8,434 nucleotides of DNA from Hyphomicrobiales bacterium (GTDB lineage: Bacteria > Pseudomonadota > Alphaproteobacteria > Rhizobiales > Aestuariivirgaceae), in the NCBI GenBank assembly GCA_027031305.1, contig JALVRJ010000414.1:1-8434 (forward strand), written 5' to 3'. This document shows, piece by piece, positions 5,748 through 8,434 of the stretch (within the stretch, counting starts at the first letter, position 1; each line of letters opens with the position of its first letter). The position numbers and the translations under genes are program-made. Under the pieces are notes generated by a model that made no database searches, was not told the origin of the DNA, and saw only the letters and a list, made by a program, of their open reading frames with translations.

Positions 5748-6200
5748 ATGACGACGGCCGCAAGCTATGCCGCGCTGTTTGACGGGCACCTGAAAGGGCT
5801 TTTGCAGTGGCGGCAATTCGATGATCTGTGGGCACTCTTGCGTGGCCAGCCAGAAGGCTGGTATGTGCGCGATTTTCCCAGCAAGAAAGTGCCGAGCAAA
5901 CCCATGCCGGCGGATGAATTCCTCACCTTCCTGGACGAGGCCGAGGCCTTTCTGCGCCAACGTCACCGCGAGGATTATTGCGGCTTCATCTACGTGGACG
6001 ACGTGGAGAACCCGAACTTCATCAAGGTGTTCGACCCGCGCAAGATGGGCTCGGCGTGTGGTTGCGGCGGGCCGGTGTCACCGCGCTGGACCATCTCGCG
6101 CCAGACGCCGCTGCTGGCCTCGGAAATGGGAGAAGGCGATCCCATCTGCCGCCCATCAAAGCAAAAGACCGGCCTTCTGGCGCGGCTGTTCGGGCACTGA
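5748..6200 (+). CDS. Conserved hypothetical protein with CxC motif
   Basis: The 150-residue product is not a family I can name, though it reads like a conserved soluble proteobacterial protein. There is no signal peptide or membrane segment. The N-terminal half is helical and aromatic-rich (LLQWRQFDDLWALLRGQPEGWYV, residues 18-40). The middle holds EDYCGFIYVDDVENPNFIKVFDPRKMGSACGCGG (75-108), probably a beta-sheet core ending in a CGC motif. Cysteines are C78, C104, C106 and C134; they could bind metal or form a redox site, but no known motif is matched. The C-terminus ends basic (KQKTGLLARLFGH). The ATG at 5748 has GGGGA eight bases upstream. An upstream in-frame start at 5661 would lie inside the terminator and is rejected. 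The Crp/Fnr-family gene starts 61 nt downstream. Confidence 0.8.
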   Translation: MTTAASYAALFDGHLKGLLQWRQFDDLWALLRGQPEGWYVRDFPSKKVPSKPMPADEFLTFLDEAEAFLRQRHREDYCGFIYVDDVENPNFIKVFDPRKMGSACGCGGPVSPRWTISRQTPLLASEMGEGDPICRPSKQKTGLLARLFGH

Positions 6201-6261
6201 GCGTGGTGCCTTTTCGGGCCGGGGGCGAAGGGTTCGAGACATGTAGGGATTGGGAGCCGAG

Positions 6262-7002
6262 ATGAACCATATGGACAGCATCCTGGGCCCGGAGGACATG
6301 CAGACGCTGCGGAAGGTGAACCTTTTCGCCGGCCTGTCGGACGAGGAATTGCTGGAGGTCGTCGGCAATGCCATTCCACGGCATTATCCGCGCGGCAAGG
6401 TGCTGTTTCAGCATGGCGAGAAGGCAGATGCCTTCTATGTCATCCTGGATGGCCTGGTGAAGATCATGCGCCACACCCCGGACGGCAGCGAGGTGGTGCT
6501 GGGCGTGTTTGGCAAGGGCGGGGCCATTGCCGAGGCGTCGGTGTTCCTGGAGGGCAAATATCCGGCAACGGCTGAGCTGGCGGCCGATGCGCGGCTGTTG
6601 CGCATTTCCATTCCGCATTTCCGCGAGGTGCTGGTGAGCAATCCGCACCTGTCGCTGGTCATGCTGAAGGCCGCCTACAAGCGCATCAACTACCTGGTTT
6701 CGGAGCTGGAGCACCTGAAGTCGCAGACCGGGTGCCAACGGGTGGCGGATTTCATCCTGTCGCTGGCGCCGGACGCGCAAACGGGCGAGGCGCACATCGA
6801 CCTGCCTTATGAAAAGGGGCTCATCGCGGCGCGGCTGGGCATGAAGCCGGAGAGCTTTTCCCGCGCTCTGAAAAGGCTCAAGCAGATGGGTGTGGACATC
6901 CAGCGTGATCATGTATACGTGCCGGACATCGAGGCACTGCGCGAATACGTGCAAACGGGGCGCTTTTGCTGCCAGCGCACATGCGAACCCGGCGTCGCCT
7001 GA
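6262..7002 (+). CDS. Crp/Fnr-family transcriptional regulator
   Basis: The 246-residue product has the standard layout: a cyclic-nucleotide-binding-like beta-roll (about 19-125, from LRKVNLFAGLSDEELLEVV), a dimer helix (about 128-155) and a winged helix at the C-terminus. The recognition region is LPYEKGLIAARLGMKPESFSRALKRLKQMGV (181-211), where ESFSR corresponds to the DNA-reading helix. The region matching the cAMP cassette reads GGAIAEASVFLEGKYPATAEL (86-106) and lacks the cAMP-phosphate arginine-serine pair, so cAMP is unlikely. No N-terminal Fe-S cysteine cluster is present, so it is not a classical Fnr. Cysteines are C158 and a C-terminal group, C236, C237 and C241. DNR/NnrR-like NO sensing or thiol redox control are possible. 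The ATG at 6262 has GGGAG five bases upstream, better than the in-frame TTG at 6250. Confidence 0.92.
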   Translation: MNHMDSILGPEDMQTLRKVNLFAGLSDEELLEVVGNAIPRHYPRGKVLFQHGEKADAFYVILDGLVKIMRHTPDGSEVVLGVFGKGGAIAEASVFLEGKYPATAELAADARLLRISIPHFREVLVSNPHLSLVMLKAAYKRINYLVSELEHLKSQTGCQRVADFILSLAPDAQTGEAHIDLPYEKGLIAARLGMKPESFSRALKRLKQMGVDIQRDHVYVPDIEALREYVQTGRFCCQRTCEPGVA

Positions 7003-7020
7003 GTTTCATCGGCATCGTTC

Positions 7021-8040
7021 ATGACACCTTCCAACGCCGCACAGCATTCCACCAGTTTTTCCGTCGCCCCGATGGTGGACTGGACGGACAGGCATTGCCG
7101 TTATTTCCACCGGCTGCTGAGCCGCCGCGCCGTTCTTTACACCGAGATGCTGGCGGCGGCCGCCGTGTTGCGGGGCGACCGGGCGCGGCTTCTGGCCTTC
7201 AATGCGGAAGAACACCCGGTGGTGGTGCAACTGGGCGGCAGTGATCCGGCGGAAATGGCCGAGGCCGCGGCCATCTGCGCCGAATGGGGCTACGACGCGG
7301 TGAACATCAACGTCGGCTGCCCGTCCGACAAGGTGCAACAGGGCCGCTTCGGCGCGGTGCTGTTCAAGGAGCCGGAAACGGTGGCGGCCTGCGCGCGGGC
7401 CATGGGCCAAGCCGTACGGGCGACGGGACGGGCGGTGCCGATTACGGTGAAATGCCGGATCGGCGTGGACGAAATCGATTCCGACGAGGCACTGGCGCGG
7501 TTCATCGAAATGGTGGCGGTGGAAGGTGTCGAAACCTTTGTCATTCATGCGCGCAAGGCCCTGTTGCGGGGCCTCAGCCCGAAGGAAAACCGTACCGTGC
7601 CACCGCTCGATCACGCGCGTGTTCACCGGATGAAGAAACGCTTTCCGTCGCTGGAAATCATCATCAATGGCGGGCTTGCGAGCATTGATGAGTGCAAGGC
7701 GCAATTGGCGCACGTGGATGGGGTGATGGTGGGCCGGGCGGCCTACCAAACGCCGTGGCTGTTGTCGGATGTGGACCCGGCGCTGTTCGGCGAGCCGGCG
7801 CCGGTGAAGAGCAGGCTGGAGGCGGTGGAGCGATTCATGCCCTATGTGCGCGCGCGGCTGGAAGAGGGTGTGCCATTGAATGCCATGACAAAGCATCTCC
7901 TGGGACTGTTTCATGGCGTGCCGGGTGCGCGCGCATTGCGCCGCGTGTTGTCCGAGGAGGCACCAAAGAACCCCTCTGACATCGGCGTGCTGGAGCGCGC
8001 GCTGGAGCACGTCCGCCAGCCCGTGCCGGCGGCGGGGTGA
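7021..8040 (+). CDS. dusA: tRNA-dihydrouridine synthase A
   Basis: The 339-residue product is DusA, an FMN enzyme that reduces uridines to dihydrouridine in the tRNA D-loop (U20 and U20a in E. coli) using NADPH. The sequence shows FSVAPMVDWTDRHCRYFHRLLSRRAVLYTEM (13-43), the VNINVGCPSDKVQQGRFGA motif (94-112) with catalytic C100, VKCRIG (143-148) with K144, FVIHARKA with H176 and R178, LSPKENR (185-191), and FMN-phosphate motifs INGG (215-218) and GRAAY (238-242). The KENR segment is typical of the DusA subgroup rather than DusB or DusC. Length is normal. It begins 18 nt after the Crp/Fnr-family stop with no clear ribosome binding site, so it is probably cotranscribed. A hairpin terminator follows at 8126. 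Confidence 0.95.
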   Translation: MTPSNAAQHSTSFSVAPMVDWTDRHCRYFHRLLSRRAVLYTEMLAAAAVLRGDRARLLAFNAEEHPVVVQLGGSDPAEMAEAAAICAEWGYDAVNINVGCPSDKVQQGRFGAVLFKEPETVAACARAMGQAVRATGRAVPITVKCRIGVDEIDSDEALARFIEMVAVEGVETFVIHARKALLRGLSPKENRTVPPLDHARVHRMKKRFPSLEIIINGGLASIDECKAQLAHVDGVMVGRAAYQTPWLLSDVDPALFGEPAPVKSRLEAVERFMPYVRARLEEGVPLNAMTKHLLGLFHGVPGARALRRVLSEEAPKNPSDIGVLERALEHVRQPVPAAG

Positions 8041-8125
8041 AGGCAACCTTCACGCCGGCTCCCACCTTCCTTCCATCGATTTGAGCGCCACCGCCCTGCC
8101 CTTCCGGCTCGACACGCGCGCATGG

Positions 8126-8147
8126 TATCGCAAAATGCGATATTTTT
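8126..8147 (+). terminator. Rho-independent terminator after dusA
   Basis: TATCGCA (8126-8132) and TGCGATA (8136-8142) form a perfect 7-bp stem with an AAA loop, followed at once by TTTTT (8143-8147). It lies about 85 nt after the dusA stop codon. The stem is short and only part GC, so efficiency is uncertain. Confidence 0.65.
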
Positions 8148-8233
8148 GCTTGCTTCCTGGATCGTGTCATTATGATGATGAATGCGCCAATGGATAATAA
8201 TGCAAGGGGCTGTCCCAGATAACGGGTTTGCTG

Positions 8234-8316
8234 TTTCACAACTCATTGAATGCCAAGCACGGCCCTGCGGGCCGCCGCGAAGCGGTTTCATGCTTGACAT
8301 TCAATGAGTTGTGAAA
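8234..8316. repeat. 26-bp inverted repeat with two hairpins at its apex
   Basis: The arms 8234-8259 and 8291-8316 are reverse complements with a single mismatch in 26 positions; each outer arm carries TTTCACAACTCATTGAATG or its complement. The 31-base loop itself folds into CGGCCC-TGC-GGGCCG (8260-8274) and CCGC-GAA-GCGG (8275-8285), giving a four-way-junction shape in single-stranded DNA or RNA. The mismatch is at 8253 against 8297. A perfect TTGACA (8294-8299) lies in the right arm. Confidence 0.9.
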
Positions 8317-8434
8317 AAAATGGCAAAGAAGCGCCAATGGCGAAAAATCGCCATTGGCGCTTCTCTCAACCCCTCAAAAATCTTGCTATTCAGATATTGG
8401 GAAATCTTCGTGATTTCAATGATGTGAAACGGCA
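8304..8434 (+). CDS. Possible partial reading frame at the window edge, unrecognised
   Basis: From the ATG at 8304 the frame is open to the window edge (43 codons), beginning MSCEKNGKEAPMAKNRHWRF. It is bounded upstream by TGA at 8295-8297. A second in-frame ATG at 8337 has a weak AAGAAG upstream. I do not recognise the protein. If the region is an insertion sequence, its distance from the GGGGCTGTCCC end would suit a transposase start. Both ATGs lie inside arms of inverted repeats, and the opposite strand is also open, so coding is uncertain. Confidence 0.2.
   Translation, partial: MSCEKNGKEAPMAKNRHWRFSQPLKNLAIQILGNLRDFNDVKR
8327..8364. repeat. Perfect 17-bp hairpin, possible minus-strand terminator
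   Basis: AGAAGCGCCAATGGCGA (8327-8343) and its exact complement (8348-8364) are separated by AAAA. Read on the minus strand, the hairpin is followed after six bases by seven Ts (complement of 8314-8320). It could therefore terminate a minus-strand gene entering from the right, for example one ending at the TGA at 8390-8392. On the plus strand there is no T-tract. Confidence 0.85.

Larger units (their letters stand above)
8206..8434. mobile_element. Possible insertion-sequence end or palindromic element (partial)
   Basis: From 8206 the sequence departs from the GC-rich coding texture of the rest. It opens with GGGGCTGTCCCAGATAACG, which resembles terminal inverted repeats of several DDE insertion sequences (GGGGCTGTCCC-type ends are common in IS5- and IS1182-like groups). 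Within 130 bp follow two large inverted repeats (8234-8316 and 8327-8364), and the composition becomes AT-rich to the window edge. The opposite end, any target duplication and any transposase motif are not in the window, so the assignment is inferential. Open frames exist on both strands at the edge: plus from the ATG at 8304; minus in one frame to a TGA at 8301-8303 and in another to a TGA at 8390-8392. None is recognisable. Confidence 0.4.

Noticed and set aside
7021..7060. dusA 5' end as an integration site of dusA-specific integrases
   Set aside because: The 5' end is continuous with the upstream Crp/Fnr-family gene and no integrase or duplicated dusA end is present; the element seen is at the 3' side.
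7006..8046. 346-codon minus-strand frame opposite dusA
   Set aside because: His/Arg-rich translation typical of an antisense shadow; dusA shows all family motifs.
8206..8434. CRISPR array or tandem-repeat locus at the right end
   Set aside because: The repeats are inverted pairs, not regularly spaced direct repeats with unique spacers.

Overview
The window is a GC-rich stretch of ordinary proteobacterial chromosome, most likely alphaproteobacterial. The RecO, HspQ and solute-binding protein sequences read like alphaproteobacterial family members, but this is recall of family sequences and not a computed placement. Ten protein-coding genes are well supported. Two rho-independent terminators, several promoter candidates and one interspersed-type palindromic repeat are also visible. 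The last ~230 bases are clearly different: AT-rich and full of long inverted repeats.

Layout. Positions 1-115 (minus) hold the N-terminus of RNase HII (rnhB), cut by the window edge. Positions 116-324 are intergenic and contain a palindromic repeat (211-308). Positions 325-1056 (minus) encode a FrnE-like DsbA-family protein, and 1171-3000 (minus) a periplasmic oligopeptide/microcin C-type (family 5) solute-binding protein. A divergent promoter region (3001-3176) separates these from a small PilZ-domain gene (3177-3500, plus). That gene converges on hspQ (3562-3897, minus), which has a good sigma-32-like promoter. Next on the plus strand are recO (4112-4846) and a translationally coupled pair, an ArsR-family regulator (4992-5378) with a DUF2892 small membrane protein (5375-5578), closed by a strong terminator (5642-5679). 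An uncharacterised CxC protein (5748-6200) then leads into a Crp/Fnr-family regulator (6262-7002) and dusA (7021-8040), probably as one transcript ending at a hairpin terminator (8126-8147).

Themes. Most genes are housekeeping or stress functions: DNA repair, RNA removal, tRNA modification and heat shock. The more distinctive part is 4992-7002. It combines an ArsR repressor that has lost a key metal-ligand cysteine, its coupled membrane partner, a conserved Cys-rich protein of unknown role and a Crp/Fnr regulator without Fe-S cysteines. This could be a thiol/sulfur or redox-responsive module, but that is inference.

Right end. From about 8206 the sequence starts with GGGGCTGTCCC, which resembles the terminal repeat of several DDE insertion sequences. 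It carries an 83-nt inverted-repeat structure and then a perfect 17-bp hairpin. This is probably one end of an insertion sequence or palindromic element whose body lies outside the window; no transposase can be recognised in what is visible.
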